Source: Lentzea waywayandensis
GTDB taxonomy: Bacteria; Actinomycetota; Actinomycetes; Mycobacteriales; Pseudonocardiaceae
Reading direction: 5' to 3'
Assembly: GCF_900115955.1 (NCBI RefSeq)
Contig: NZ_FOYL01000018.1
Location: 1-64,000 of the forward strand
DNA length: 64,000 bases
Below the pieces are notes generated by a model. The model was not told the DNA's origin. It saw nothing but the letters and a program-made list of their open reading frames with translations, and did no database searches. Shown here piece by piece: positions 46,781 through 60,386 of the stretch (positions within the stretch are counted from its first letter, which is position 1; each line of letters starts with the position of its first letter). A program made the translations under genes and the position numbers.

Positions 46781-47191
46781 TCAGAGGTTCGGGAACCAGA
46801 TCTTGATCTCGCGCTCCGCCGACTCGGCCGAGTCCGACCCGTGCACCAGGTTGTACTGGACCTCGGTCCCGAAGTCGCCACGAATCGTGCCGGGCGTCGC
46901 CTTCTCGATGGGGTCGGTCCCACCGGCGAGCTGACGGAAGGCCGGGATCGCCCGGACACCCTCCACCACGATGGCAACGAGCGGCCCACCGGTGATGAAG
47001 TCGACGAGGTCGCCGTAGAACGACTTGCCGTCGTGCTCCGCGTAGTGCTGCTCAGCGGTGGCGCGGTCGGCGGTGCGCAGCTCCAGGGCGGCGAGCTTGA
47101 GGCCCTTGCGCTCGATGCGGGCGATCACCTCGCCAACGAGACCACGGGCAACGCCATCGGGCTTAACGAGAACCAGGGTGCGCTCGGACAC
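46781..47191 (-). CDS. ndk: Nucleoside diphosphate kinase
   Basis: 136 aa from GTG 47191 with AAGGAG ten bases upstream; the longer open frame runs through repeats and is not used. [13 protein letters not shown], catalytic His in [12 protein letters not shown], and the EREIKIWFP end are diagnostic. Balances NTP pools. Neighbour of rne in mycobacteria too, though further away here. Confidence 0.97.
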   Translation of the reverse strand: MSERTLVLVKPDGVARGLVGEVIARIERKGLKLAALELRTADRATAEQHYAEHDGKSFYGDLVDFITGGPLVAIVVEGVRAIPAFRQLAGGTDPIEKATPGTIRGDFGTEVQYNLVHGSDSAESAEREIKIWFPNL

Positions 47192-47242
47192 GACGGTGTG
47201 ACTCCTTGAAGAACAGGTACGGGATGTGGGCAACAGGGTAGC

Positions 47243-47297
47243 CACCCGCCCGGCCAGGCCTGTGCCTGACCACCCGTCCGGCCAAGCCTGGCCTGAC
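47243..47297. repeat. Tandem duplication, 28/27 bp
   Basis: Units 47243-47270 and 47271-47297 both read CACCCG..CCGGCCA.GCCTG..GCCTGAC with three differences including one deletion. Located between ndk and the divergent membrane-protein gene, adjoining the 18-bp repeats. Confidence 0.7.
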
Positions 47298-47315
47298 CTC
47301 GCTGTCTCGGCGGCG

Positions 47316-47465
47316 GACGACATGGCGGCGGTGAACGGCATGGCGGCGGCGAACGGCACGGCGGCGGTCGACGACGCGGCGGCGGCGATGGACGGCACGA
47401 CGGCAGTGGACGGCACGACGGCGGCGAACGACGCAGCGGCGACGGACGACGCGGCGGCGGACGAT
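47316..47465. repeat. 18-bp minisatellite, about eight degenerate copies
   Basis: Units of the form GGC-A(T/C)G-GCG-GCG-G(T/C)G-AAC recur every 18 bases (one unit is 21), e.g. GGCATGGCGGCGGCGAAC, GGCACGGCGGCGGTCGAC. Every frame stays open; in one plus frame it reads as [18 protein letters not shown] hexapeptides. It fills most of the 311-bp gap between ndk and the divergent membrane protein. Probably not translated. Confidence 0.75.
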
Positions 47466-47502
47466 CTGACCGGGCAGACCCGGTAAGCCATAGTTCTGCG
47501 TC

Positions 47503-48120
47503 ATGAGCGCAAAGCACACGGGGTCCGCTCTGACCGGCGCCGCTGTCCTGTTCGTCCTCCTGCGGCTCCTCGCCGTCAGCCACTACGACTGGCACACGGC
47601 GTTCGCGCTCCTCCACACACTCGAACTGGACGACGCGCCTGGGCTGTTCCTCGGCACGTTCATGGCCGACGACCGCATCAGCACGGTTCTGCTGATGATC
47701 GTCACGCCGGCGACGTTCTTCTTCTACTTCCGCACGCGCAAGGATCCCGAGCGTGCGAACACGACGGCGCTTCTCACGTTGATCGTGCTCATCGCGCTGA
47801 TGGTGTCCCACACGCTCACGTACCACCGTTGGTGGCTCGCGCTCGGGGCCGTGGCGATCGGTGCGGCCATGGTGCTGGCCATTCGCAACGCGCGGTGGTT
47901 GCTCAAGTGGTTCGCCTGGCTGCTGGCCGGGTCTGCGCTGGCGGTCGCCGCCATCGTCAGCACGCCATGGGTACCCAAGGAGCGGATCAACGACGCCGAG
48001 GAGGTCTACGTGTTCGAGACGAGCCCCGGCTTCCTGAAAGTCCTGGGCGCACACGACCGCAAGTTCCGGATCTTGCGCACGGAAGACGTCCGGAAGCGCG
48101 AAGAGCTGGCCGATCACTGA
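47503..48120 (+). CDS. Uncharacterised multipass membrane protein
   Basis: 205 aa, about five hydrophobic helices (ALTGAAVLFVLLRLLAV, TVLLMIVTPATFFFYF, TALLTLIVLIALMVS, WLALGAVAIGAAMVLAI, AWLLAGSALAVAAIV) and a soluble C-terminal 50 residues with EEVYVFETSPGFLKVL. No family recognised. Divergent from ndk; the region before it is repetitive. Confidence 0.7.
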   Translation: MSAKHTGSALTGAAVLFVLLRLLAVSHYDWHTAFALLHTLELDDAPGLFLGTFMADDRISTVLLMIVTPATFFFYFRTRKDPERANTTALLTLIVLIALMVSHTLTYHRWWLALGAVAIGAAMVLAIRNARWLLKWFAWLLAGSALAVAAIVSTPWVPKERINDAEEVYVFETSPGFLKVLGAHDRKFRILRTEDVRKREELADH

Positions 48121-48160
48121 CGATTTCCATAGACATTGGATAAATACAAGAATATTGTGC

Positions 48161-48193
48161 CACACGATCTGGAATGCTTCACTCGATCGTGTG
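48161..48193. promoter_or_regulatory. Inverted repeat in an AT-rich spacer
   Basis: CACACGATC (48161-48169) and GATCGTGTG (48185-48193) are perfect 9-bp arms around 15 bases. The flanking TAAATACAAGAATATTG is unusually AT-rich for this genome. It could be the terminator of the membrane protein or an operator for the downstream operon. Confidence 0.45.
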
Positions 48194-48273
48194 ATTTCGG
48201 GCGTGCCCGTACGACTCCTGCGGGTAGGAAGTAACGGCGGCGGTCGCTCTTCAGATGAGCGGGAAGTGCCCAT

Positions 48274-48303
48274 TGGGCGGTGATTCGGCCAGGATTCCGC
48301 CCA
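48274..48303 (+). promoter_or_regulatory. Leader hairpin of the roadblock operon
   Basis: TGGGCGG (48274-48280) pairs with CCGCCCA (48297-48303), 16-base loop, ending about 28 bases before the probable CTG start of the next gene. Whether it is a leader structure or an operator is not decidable here. Confidence 0.4.
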
Positions 48304-48331
48304 GTAATCCCGAATTAACCCGGAGTGACTT

Positions 48332-49159
48332 CTGAAACGCGACTACCGAGCCGCATTCGACGTCCTCGCACACGCCTTGGCGCAATGCCACATTGATCAG
48401 TTCACCGGAGCATTGCGCGTCGCGGGCAACGCGGGCGGGCTGTTCCACCTGCGCGACGGCGCGGTGATCGCGGTGGACAGCGCGGGCTCACCTGGAGTGG
48501 AGGTGCTGCTGCTGGGCTCGGTCAGGGTCAGTGCGGAGGACTGGAACGCGGCGCTGGTGGAGAGCGTCGAGACGGGGTCGCTTCAGGCGGCGCTCATCGC
48601 TCGCGGGCACCTCGGGCCCGACGAGATCCAGGCCGTAGCCCTGGCCGCCATGCAGGACGGCGCGTTCGCCGTTGCAGCCGGTGACGTCGAAAGATGCGTC
48701 GTCGAAGACGACACAGAAGAACCCCTGCTGCCCTCGGCCGAGGGTGTCGCGCCGGAGGTGTTGCTGGCGGACACGGCCGATCGGCTGGACGCGATCGCCT
48801 CACTGCCGGTCCCGTTGTCGCCCTACCGGGACCGCGTGGTGGCCGCCCGCGGAGCCGAGCCGTCCAGCGCGGAACGGCGGGAGATCATCGCGCACGCCAC
48901 CGGAAGACGCAGTGCACGAGACGTGGCTTTCGCGATCGGACGGAGTCTGCACTCGGTCACCGTCGAGGTCTCCCGAATGCTCGATGAAGGACTGCTGGAA
49001 ATCGCCCCGCCGGCGACCGCGTTCAGTTTTTCACACTGGGGCCTGCCCTCGTTGCGCCCCCGTACAGAAACAGGGCAGACCAGCGGAAAGGAACTGCATT
49101 GGACTACGACGCCCTGGCCGCCGAACTGCGGAAGCTTCGAGAAAACGTCGCCGGAGTGA
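48332..49159 (+). CDS. DUF4388-like sensor protein with winged-helix segment
   Basis: 275 aa if started at CTG 48332, which has CGGAG six bases upstream and is directly preceded by an in-frame stop; the next standard start is TTG 48377 but removes conserved-looking sequence. The N-terminal domain (FTGALRVAGNAGGLFHLRDGAVIAV in short blocks) resembles DUF4388/PATAN-like domains; the C-terminal ATGRRSARDVAFAIGRSL ... VSRMLDEGLLEI looks like a winged helix. Overlaps the next gene by 61 bases, so strongly coupled. Function unknown; a ligand- or partner-sensing adaptor is plausible. Confidence 0.65.
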   Translation: MKRDYRAAFDVLAHALAQCHIDQFTGALRVAGNAGGLFHLRDGAVIAVDSAGSPGVEVLLLGSVRVSAEDWNAALVESVETGSLQAALIARGHLGPDEIQAVALAAMQDGAFAVAAGDVERCVVEDDTEEPLLPSAEGVAPEVLLADTADRLDAIASLPVPLSPYRDRVVAARGAEPSSAERREIIAHATGRRSARDVAFAIGRSLHSVTVEVSRMLDEGLLEIAPPATAFSFSHWGLPSLRPRTETGQTSGKELHWTTTPWPPNCGSFEKTSPE

Positions 49160-49485
49160 CCGACACGGTGCTGGCCGCGTCCGACGGAATTCCCATTCTC
49201 ACCGATGTTGCGAAGAACGTCGAGCCAGCACACATCTCCGCGCTCGCCGCCGCCGACCTCGGCATCGCACGCCAGGCGGCGGAGGTGATCGGCCTGGGCA
49301 AGCTCAACCAGACCGTGGTGTTCGGCAGCAACGGCTACATGGCCGTGTACGCCGTCAGCAGGACGGCGCTGATGGTCGTGCTCGGGGACAACGGACTGAA
49401 CCTCGGGCGTCTGCTTCACGAGTCCAGGCCCGCGATCGAGCGAATCGGCTCGATCATGGCGCCCACCGCACCGTCCACCGAATAA
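49099..49485 (+). CDS. Roadblock/LC7 domain protein
   Basis: 128 aa from TTG 49099 (GGAAAGGAA upstream). LRENVAGVTDTVLAASDGIPIL and YMAVYAVSRTALMVVLGD are typical of MglB/roadblock proteins, which act as GTPase-activating partners of small Ras-like GTPases. No GTPase gene is present nearby, unlike Streptomyces conservons. Embedded between the sensor gene and a second roadblock-like gene. Confidence 0.88.
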   Translation: MDYDALAAELRKLRENVAGVTDTVLAASDGIPILTDVAKNVEPAHISALAAADLGIARQAAEVIGLGKLNQTVVFGSNGYMAVYAVSRTALMVVLGDNGLNLGRLLHESRPAIERIGSIMAPTAPSTE

Positions 49486-49617
49486 AAATGGTCGCAGCAC
49501 ATGTCCGAATTGGGTTCATTGCTCTCGGCAATGTGGAGACGTGTCCGCATGCGATCGAGGAGCGAGAAACCGGTCACGTCGCCTCGATCACCAGTTGACA
49601 TAGAGGAGTGGAGTCTG

Positions 49618-49989
49618 ATGAACATCGATATCGCAATGAAAGAGGCCATGGCCATCTCCGGCGCCGTCGGCGTCGCGCTGGTCGACTACGACAGCGGGAT
49701 GTCGCTCGGTACCAGCGGCGGAGGTGACTGGCTGAACCTGGAGGTCGCGGCGGCCGGGAACACCGAGGTCGTCCGCTCGAAGCTCCGCGTGATGCAGACC
49801 CTCGGCCTGAGCGACACCATCGAGGACATCCTGATCACGCTGCACCGCCAGTACCACCTGATCCGGCTGATGAGCGGCATGAAATCCAGAGGCTCGCTCT
49901 TCCTGTACCTCGTGCTGGAAAGGGAATCGTCGAACCTCGCGCTGGCCCGGCACCACCTCAAGCGCATCGAGTCCGAGCTGCAGATCTAG
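49618..49989 (+). CDS. Second roadblock-like protein
   Basis: 123 aa from ATG 49618 (TGGAG upstream). IDIAMKEAMAISGAVGVALVDYDSGMSLG is a divergent roadblock-type start, followed by two long helices (NTEVVRSKLRVMQTL and SSNLALARHHLKRIESEL). Lies 132 bases after the first roadblock gene; that spacer contains no gene. A strong terminator follows. Confidence 0.8.
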   Translation: MNIDIAMKEAMAISGAVGVALVDYDSGMSLGTSGGGDWLNLEVAAAGNTEVVRSKLRVMQTLGLSDTIEDILITLHRQYHLIRLMSGMKSRGSLFLYLVLERESSNLALARHHLKRIESELQI

Positions 49990-49998
49990 TCGCACCAA

Positions 49999-50040
49999 AA
50001 AAGGGTGTCGGAGCCGCCGAACCGGCCCCGGCACCCTTTT
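49999..50040. terminator. Bidirectional terminator
   Basis: AAAAGGGTGTCGG (from 49999) pairs with CCGGCACCCTTTT (to 50040), one G-U pair, with A-run and T-run on either side. Ends both the roadblock operon and the convergent exporter gene. Confidence 0.85.
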
Positions 50041-50053
50041 CCCGTGTTTTCGG

Positions 50054-51496
50054 TCAATGCACCAGAACGGGTCCGGAATCCCGCGACACGGTGACCTGCC
50101 GCAGCACGAACACCGCCAGGCCCAAAGCCACTGCCACGAGCACGGCCGAGATCCAGAACGCCAGGTGGAAGCCCGAGGTCAGCGCCTCCAGCCGGCCGAC
50201 GCCCGACGCCAGCAGCGACGACGTGTAGCTGGTCGAGGTCGTGGCCAGCACGGCGAGCCCCAGAGCACCGCCCACCTGCGCGGTCGTGTTCACCAGACCG
50301 GACGCGAGGCCCGCCTCGTCGTGGGAGGCACCGGACATCGCCAGCGTCATCAGCGCCGGGAACGACAGGCCAAGGCCGATGCCCAGCGGCGCGACGGCGG
50401 GCAGGATGTGCGCAAGGTACGAGCCGTCGACCGGCACCTGCGTGAACACCACCATGCCGACCAGCATGAACAGCAGGCCCACGATCAGCATGTTGCGCTC
50501 GCCGAACCGGGAGTTCAGGCGCGCCGACAGCGACACCGAGAACACCGCGATCGCACCGGCGACGGGCATGAACGCCAGGCCGATCTGCAACGGCGTGTAC
50601 TGGAGCACGAGCTGCATGTAGAGCGTGCCGAGGAAGAACAGCCCGAACATGCCGGCGACCATCGAGATCTGCACGAGGTTCGCGCCGGTCACGTTGCGGG
50701 ACTTGAACACCCGCAACGGCAGCAACGGCTTCGCGGCAGTCCGTTGGCGCAGCACGAATCCAACGAGCAGGGCCACCGCCACGGCGCCCAGCCCCAGCGT
50801 GTGGACCGAGCCGAAGCCGTAGTGCTCCGCCTTGACGATCGTGTAGACGCCGAGCATCACCGCGGCGACGATCAGCAGCGCGCCGAGAACGTCCGCACCC
50901 TCGCGCAGGCCGAGGCCGACGGAGTCAGGAACCAGACGCACGGCGGCGACAGCGGCCACGATGCCGATCGGGATGTTCACGAAGAAGATCCAGTGCCACG
51001 ACATGGCGTCGGTCAGCACACCGCCGAGCAACAGGCCGAGGGACGCGCCCGCCGCCGCGACGAAGCTGAACACACCGATGGCGCGCCTCTGCTCGTCAGG
51101 CTCGGGGAACATCGTCACGACCATGCCCAGCGTCACGGACGTGGCCAGCGCACCGCCCGCGCCCTGCACGAAGCGCGACACGATCAGCATCTCGGCGCTG
51201 AGGGACAAGCCGCACAGCAGCGACGCGACCGTGAAGACGCCGAGGCCGATCAGGAACACCTTCTTGTGCCCGATCAAGTCGCCCAGGCGACCCGCGAGCA
51301 GCAGCAGACCGCCGTAGGCGATCAGGTACGCGTTCACGACCCAGGCCAGACCGGCCTGGCCGAACTTGAGGTCTTCTTCGATCGCGGGCAGCGCGACGTT
51401 CACGATCGTCTGGTCCAGCACGATCATCAACATCCCTGCGCACAGCACGATCAGCGCGAGCCAGCGCGAATCCGTCTTCGGTCCCCCTGAAGTCAT
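50054..51496 (-). CDS. DHA2-family drug exporter (MFS, 14 helices)
   Basis: 480 aa. LDQTIVNVALPAIEEDL (motif D1), GRLGDLIGHKKVF (motif A), and 14 hydrophobic segments place it with EmrB/QacA-like drug:H+ antiporters. Transcribed after the MarR gene on the same strand; a 24-bp inverted repeat sits 16 bases upstream of its ATG, so it probably has its own promoter repressed by MarR. Confidence 0.93.
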   Translation of the reverse strand: MTSGGPKTDSRWLALIVLCAGMLMIVLDQTIVNVALPAIEEDLKFGQAGLAWVVNAYLIAYGGLLLLAGRLGDLIGHKKVFLIGLGVFTVASLLCGLSLSAEMLIVSRFVQGAGGALATSVTLGMVVTMFPEPDEQRRAIGVFSFVAAAGASLGLLLGGVLTDAMSWHWIFFVNIPIGIVAAVAAVRLVPDSVGLGLREGADVLGALLIVAAVMLGVYTIVKAEHYGFGSVHTLGLGAVAVALLVGFVLRQRTAAKPLLPLRVFKSRNVTGANLVQISMVAGMFGLFFLGTLYMQLVLQYTPLQIGLAFMPVAGAIAVFSVSLSARLNSRFGERNMLIVGLLFMLVGMVVFTQVPVDGSYLAHILPAVAPLGIGLGLSFPALMTLAMSGASHDEAGLASGLVNTTAQVGGALGLAVLATTSTSYTSSLLASGVGRLEALTSGFHLAFWISAVLVAVALGLAVFVLRQVTVSRDSGPVLVH

Positions 51497-51511
51497 AAGA
51501 GGAACCGTAGC

Positions 51512-51535
51512 AGATAGTTTTGTACGGGACTATCT
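51512..51535. promoter_or_regulatory. MarR-type operator candidate, exporter promoter
   Basis: AGATAGT (51512-51518) and ACTATCT (51529-51535) are perfect 7-bp arms separated by 10 bases (TTTGTACGGG). It sits in the 40-bp gap between marR and the exporter. The same core (GGGACTATC, AGTTTTGT) recurs upstream of marR at 52045-52074. Confidence 0.7.
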
Positions 51536-51536
51536 T

Positions 51537-52025
51537 CTACCCAACTGCATGACGTAGAGCACGCTTGCGCGGCGGCTTCTCACACGGCACGACGGTGCTC
51601 AGGCGGCCTTCCACCAACCTCGTCAGACCCTTGACCAGGCCTTCCCGCTCGTCACCCGGCAACGAGCCGAGCACGCTGCCCACGACTTCCGCGTACACGT
51701 CGTCGGCCTTCGCCACAATCTCGCGCCCCGAGTCGGTCACGACCACAACGCGCGCACGGCGGTCCGTCGGCGACGGCTTGCGCTCGGCGTAACCAGCGGA
51801 TTCGAGCGCGTCCATCGTCACGACCATGGTCGTCTTGTCGATGTCGACCACGTCGGCGATCTCGGTCTGCGTGAGCCCTGCGTCCAGAGCGACGGACAAC
51901 ACGCAGCGGGCTCGCGGAGTCAGTCCGATCTCCGCGAGCCTCGCCGTCAGCTCTGTCTCCAGCGCGTGCGACGTCCGATGCAGCAGCATCATCAGGTCAG
52001 TACACCCCGTCGTGCCCATGGGCAC
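51537..52025 (-). CDS. MarR-family transcriptional regulator
   Basis: 162 aa from GTG 52025 (ATG 52019 also possible). Winged helix-turn-helix LTQTEIADVVDIDKTTMVVTMDALESAG with the wing PSPTDRRARVVVVT. Likely represses itself and the adjacent exporter via the repeated operator. Inducing ligand unknown. Confidence 0.93.
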   Translation of the reverse strand: MPMGTTGCTDLMMLLHRTSHALETELTARLAEIGLTPRARCVLSVALDAGLTQTEIADVVDIDKTTMVVTMDALESAGYAERKPSPTDRRARVVVVTDSGREIVAKADDVYAEVVGSVLGSLPGDEREGLVKGLTRLVEGRLSTVVPCEKPPRKRALRHAVG

Positions 52026-52044
52026 TACGGTAGCAAACTACTCT

Positions 52045-52069
52045 GGAACAAAACTATTTCTCAGCGGGA

Positions 52070-52074
<5 letters not shown>
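52045..52074. promoter_or_regulatory. Second MarR operator candidate, marR promoter
   Basis: On the minus strand GATAGTCCCG is followed by AATAGTTTTGTTC; both halves match those at 51512-51535 but are arranged as direct rather than inverted repeats. It overlaps the last codons of the upstream amylase/pullulanase gene. Confidence 0.5.
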
Positions 52075-57469
<5,395 letters not shown>

Positions 57470-57493
57470 CGCGACCTCCTTGTCGCAAACTCT

Positions 57494-57508
57494 TGCAGGG
57501 TTGCTGCA
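57494..57508. promoter_or_regulatory. Operator candidate upstream of the amylase/pullulanase
   Basis: TGCAG-GGTTG-CTGCA, a 15-bp palindrome 25 bases before the start, with another CTGCAA at 57549-57554. Repeated TTGCAG/CTGCAA motifs are features of Streptomyces amylase promoters regulated by LacI-family MalR; equivalence here is inferred. Confidence 0.5.
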
Positions 57509-57563
57509 CGAAACCACGACAAACAGCGGGAAACAATACGTCGAGCACTGCAAATGTTTGCGA

Positions 57564-58805
57564 TCAGCCTGCCGGACGCTTGTAGGTGATCGCCATCCGC
57601 AGCGGATGTGAGCGCCACTCGTTGACCGCCATGCCGGCGATCAGGCCGATGCCCACGACGGACTCCCGGGTCGCGGGCGCGCTGCGGCTCGGCGAGCCGG
57701 CGAGCGGCCCTTCGGTGGGCGTCGGCGAGAACTGGGCGATGGCCATCGGCTGGCCCTCGTGCGGCTGCACGGCCAGCAGGACGTGCGGATCCGCCTGCTC
57801 GCCTTGGTTCTCGATCGGTTCGAGGGAGAGGTACTCGCCGCGTTCCGCCGCCTCACCGCACATCTGACCGGCCCACCGGAAGGCGTCCAGGACGTCCTCG
57901 TCCGAGAGTTCGGCGTCCGCCTCGTGCAACGTGACCTGGGTCAGGCGCGTGCCGTGCGCGGTCATCTCGCCGTTGGTGGTGAAGCGGTCGGGGATCATCA
58001 CCTCGCCCGTCTCGGGGTCGATCATGAGCATGTCGCGGAACCTGGTCTCGGCGAGCGGCGACCGGCCCATCAGGCCACGGCCGAGCATCTCCCGCAGCTT
58101 CGGGTCGCTCATCCGCCAGAACGTGGTCTGCTCGCCGATCTGCAGGCCGACGAAGTCCTTCACCGGCAGGCTCGGCAGCGCGGTGACCAGCGTCTGGCCG
58201 GCCGCGACCGGTGGCGGCGGCTGGACCTGGTACGGCGGCAGCGAGGCGAACTGCGGATCCACCTGGGCCGTGCGGACCACGTGATGCGCCCACGCCCGCG
58301 CACGCGCCAACGGGTGGTCAGGGAACCGTGCGTCGTGGCGCGGATCGTCGCCCGCGTGGAACGGCAGCACGCCCTGCAGTTCAGGCGCGTACGGGTGCGA
58401 CTTGGTCCAGTTCTGGAACCCGATCTCTGCGGCCAGGATGGCCTCGCGGGTGCCCGTCATGCCGCGTTCCATCGCCCCGAGCTGGAGCACGGCACTGCAG
58501 TTCGACTTGGGGATGGTGAAGGAGCAGACGAAGCCCTGCCCGTTCGGCTGGTCCGGCAGCGGCATCTTGACGATCCGCAGCAGCGCGGCCACCCCGGCGA
58601 GCTGGACGACGTGCGCCTCGATCAGGCAACCGGTCTCGCCGTGGATCAGGGCGAGGTGGTGCCTGAGCCTCGGCAGGTCGTCCAGCCCGGCGGGTAGATC
58701 CGGGACCACGCCGTAGTAGGTCAGTTCGGCCTGGTCACCGCTCGGGTGCTGCCAGGTGTTCTGGTCGAGCTGACGGAAGCCGGAGGTGTCGAACGAGATG
58801 GGCAC
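57564..58805 (-). CDS. Uncharacterised conserved protein
   Basis: 413 aa. Start MPISFDTSGFRQLDQNTWQH; no signal peptide or membrane helix. The sequence has two halves, the first ending near KSHPYAPELQGVLPFHAGDD and the second with a proline linker (QVQPPPPVAAGQ). It resembles proteins found near ESX loci in Pseudonocardiales only by location. Same strand as the pullulanase, 94 bases apart. No function can be assigned. Confidence 0.75.
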   Translation of the reverse strand: MPISFDTSGFRQLDQNTWQHPSGDQAELTYYGVVPDLPAGLDDLPRLRHHLALIHGETGCLIEAHVVQLAGVAALLRIVKMPLPDQPNGQGFVCSFTIPKSNCSAVLQLGAMERGMTGTREAILAAEIGFQNWTKSHPYAPELQGVLPFHAGDDPRHDARFPDHPLARARAWAHHVVRTAQVDPQFASLPPYQVQPPPPVAAGQTLVTALPSLPVKDFVGLQIGEQTTFWRMSDPKLREMLGRGLMGRSPLAETRFRDMLMIDPETGEVMIPDRFTTNGEMTAHGTRLTQVTLHEADAELSDEDVLDAFRWAGQMCGEAAERGEYLSLEPIENQGEQADPHVLLAVQPHEGQPMAIAQFSPTPTEGPLAGSPSRSAPATRESVVGIGLIAGMAVNEWRSHPLRMAITYKRPAG

Positions 58806-58826
58806 CCACCGACACTACGTCTCGTG

Positions 58827-60335
58827 TCAGGCGGCCCTGAGCGTTTTGGACCAGAGCGAAGCGCCTGTCGCGTCGCGCAGCCACACGGTGAGCTCGTGCT
58901 GCGACGCCTTGACCTCGCCGAAGTGCTGGAACCCGTCCAGCGGCGTGGTGTTGGCGGCGGGCGGGGCGTGCACGAAAACGGCCTGCGGGCCGAACGTCGG
59001 GTCGAGCGTGTTGGGGCCGAACGCGCCGGCGTGCAGCGGGCCGGACACGAACTCCCAGAACGGGTCGAAGTCGCCCACGGCCGCGCGGTCGGGCGAGTAG
59101 TGGTGCGCGGCGGTGTAGTGGACGTCGGCGGTCAGCCAGACGGTGTTGCGGACGCGGCGGCGCTTGAGTTCCCTGAGCACCCACGCGATCTCGTGCTCAC
59201 GGCCGTTGGGCGTGCCCGGCAGGCCGTTCGCGACGCCCTCGATGTCGGTGCCGTCCGGGACGGTCAGGCCGATCGGCAGGTCCGCCGCGATGATCTTCCA
59301 CGTGGCGGTGCTGCGGCTGAGCCCGTCGACGAGCCACTTCGCCTGCTGGGCGCCGAGGATCACGCCCGGCTGGTCCTTGGGTGAGGTGTTGCGGTCCTTG
59401 TAGGTGCGCATGTCCAGCACGAAGATCTCGACGTTGCGGCCGTAGGAAAACTTCCGGTAGACGCGGCCGTCCACCGCGCGCTTCCGGTCGATCGGCATCC
59501 ACTCGTGGAACGCCTGGAAAGCGCGCTGTGCCAACACGTCCACGCGCTTCTCGGTGTACTGCGGGAGTTGCAGGATCTCGCCGGGGTACCAGTTGTTGGT
59601 AACTTCATGATCATCCCATTGCGCGAAGACCGGCACCTGGGAGGCGAAGCGCTTCACGTTGTCGTCGAGGAAGTTGTAGGCGAACTGGCCGCGGTACTCG
59701 TCGAGCGTCTCGGCCACCTTGGACTTCTCCGGCGTGACGACGTTGCGCCAGATCCGGCCGTCCGGGAGCGTCACGCTCGCCTGCATCGGGCCGTCGGAGT
59801 AGACGCTGTCGCCGCTGTGGATGAAGAAGTCGGGCCTGCGGTCGGCCATGGCTTTGAAGATCGGCATGCCGCCGATGTCGGGGTTGATGCCCCAGCCCTG
59901 GCCCGCGACGTCACCGGACCACACGAACCGCACGTCGTCGCGGCCGAGCGGGGCGGTGGTGAAGCTGCCCGTGACGGCCTCGCTGCAGGTGCGGCCGTGC
60001 AGGTCCTCGGCCGTGACGCGGTAGTAGGCGGGGCGGCCGGGCAGCAGGCTGGTCACCCTGACCTGCCCGGTTCCGCCGGTCTCCGGGGTGAGCAACGGGC
60101 CGCGGACGCGGCGGGACAAGCGGAACCCCGGGTCGTTGGACACCTCGACGAGCATCCGCGAGGGACGGTCGGCGCGCGTCCACACGATGCCGCCGTCCCA
60201 GGTGACGTCGCCGGACTGCACGCCGTGCGTGAGGATCGGGCGGTCGGTCTTCGCGAGGCTGATGCCCGAGGGCACCAGCGCCGCGGCCGTGCCGAATGCG
60301 CCTGCCTTGAACAACGTGCGACGGTCGAAGGTCAT
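58827..60335 (-). CDS. phoD: PhoD-like alkaline phosphatase, Tat-exported
   Basis: 502 aa. The twin-arginine signal DRRTLFKAGAFG begins the protein. Calcium/iron site motifs GDVAGQGWG, HSGDSVYSDGP and WDDHEVTNNW, and the late HYTAAHHYSPD segment, are those of PhoD phosphodiesterase/phosphatases. Acts outside the cell membrane to release phosphate. No Pho box was identified in the short upstream gap. Confidence 0.95.
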   Translation of the reverse strand: MTFDRRTLFKAGAFGTAAALVPSGISLAKTDRPILTHGVQSGDVTWDGGIVWTRADRPSRMLVEVSNDPGFRLSRRVRGPLLTPETGGTGQVRVTSLLPGRPAYYRVTAEDLHGRTCSEAVTGSFTTAPLGRDDVRFVWSGDVAGQGWGINPDIGGMPIFKAMADRRPDFFIHSGDSVYSDGPMQASVTLPDGRIWRNVVTPEKSKVAETLDEYRGQFAYNFLDDNVKRFASQVPVFAQWDDHEVTNNWYPGEILQLPQYTEKRVDVLAQRAFQAFHEWMPIDRKRAVDGRVYRKFSYGRNVEIFVLDMRTYKDRNTSPKDQPGVILGAQQAKWLVDGLSRSTATWKIIAADLPIGLTVPDGTDIEGVANGLPGTPNGREHEIAWVLRELKRRRVRNTVWLTADVHYTAAHHYSPDRAAVGDFDPFWEFVSGPLHAGAFGPNTLDPTFGPQAVFVHAPPAANTTPLDGFQHFGEVKASQHELTVWLRDATGASLWSKTLRAA

Positions 60336-60386
60336 GCGCGGTTTCTAGTCGCCGGTTCTGGCCAGTTCTGAAACCCGAGGTGAACT

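Noticed and set aside
47226-47486. 86-codon frame with Gly-Met-Ala-Ala-type repeats before the membrane protein
   Set aside because: All frames of the 18-bp minisatellite are open; no ribosome-binding site or family.
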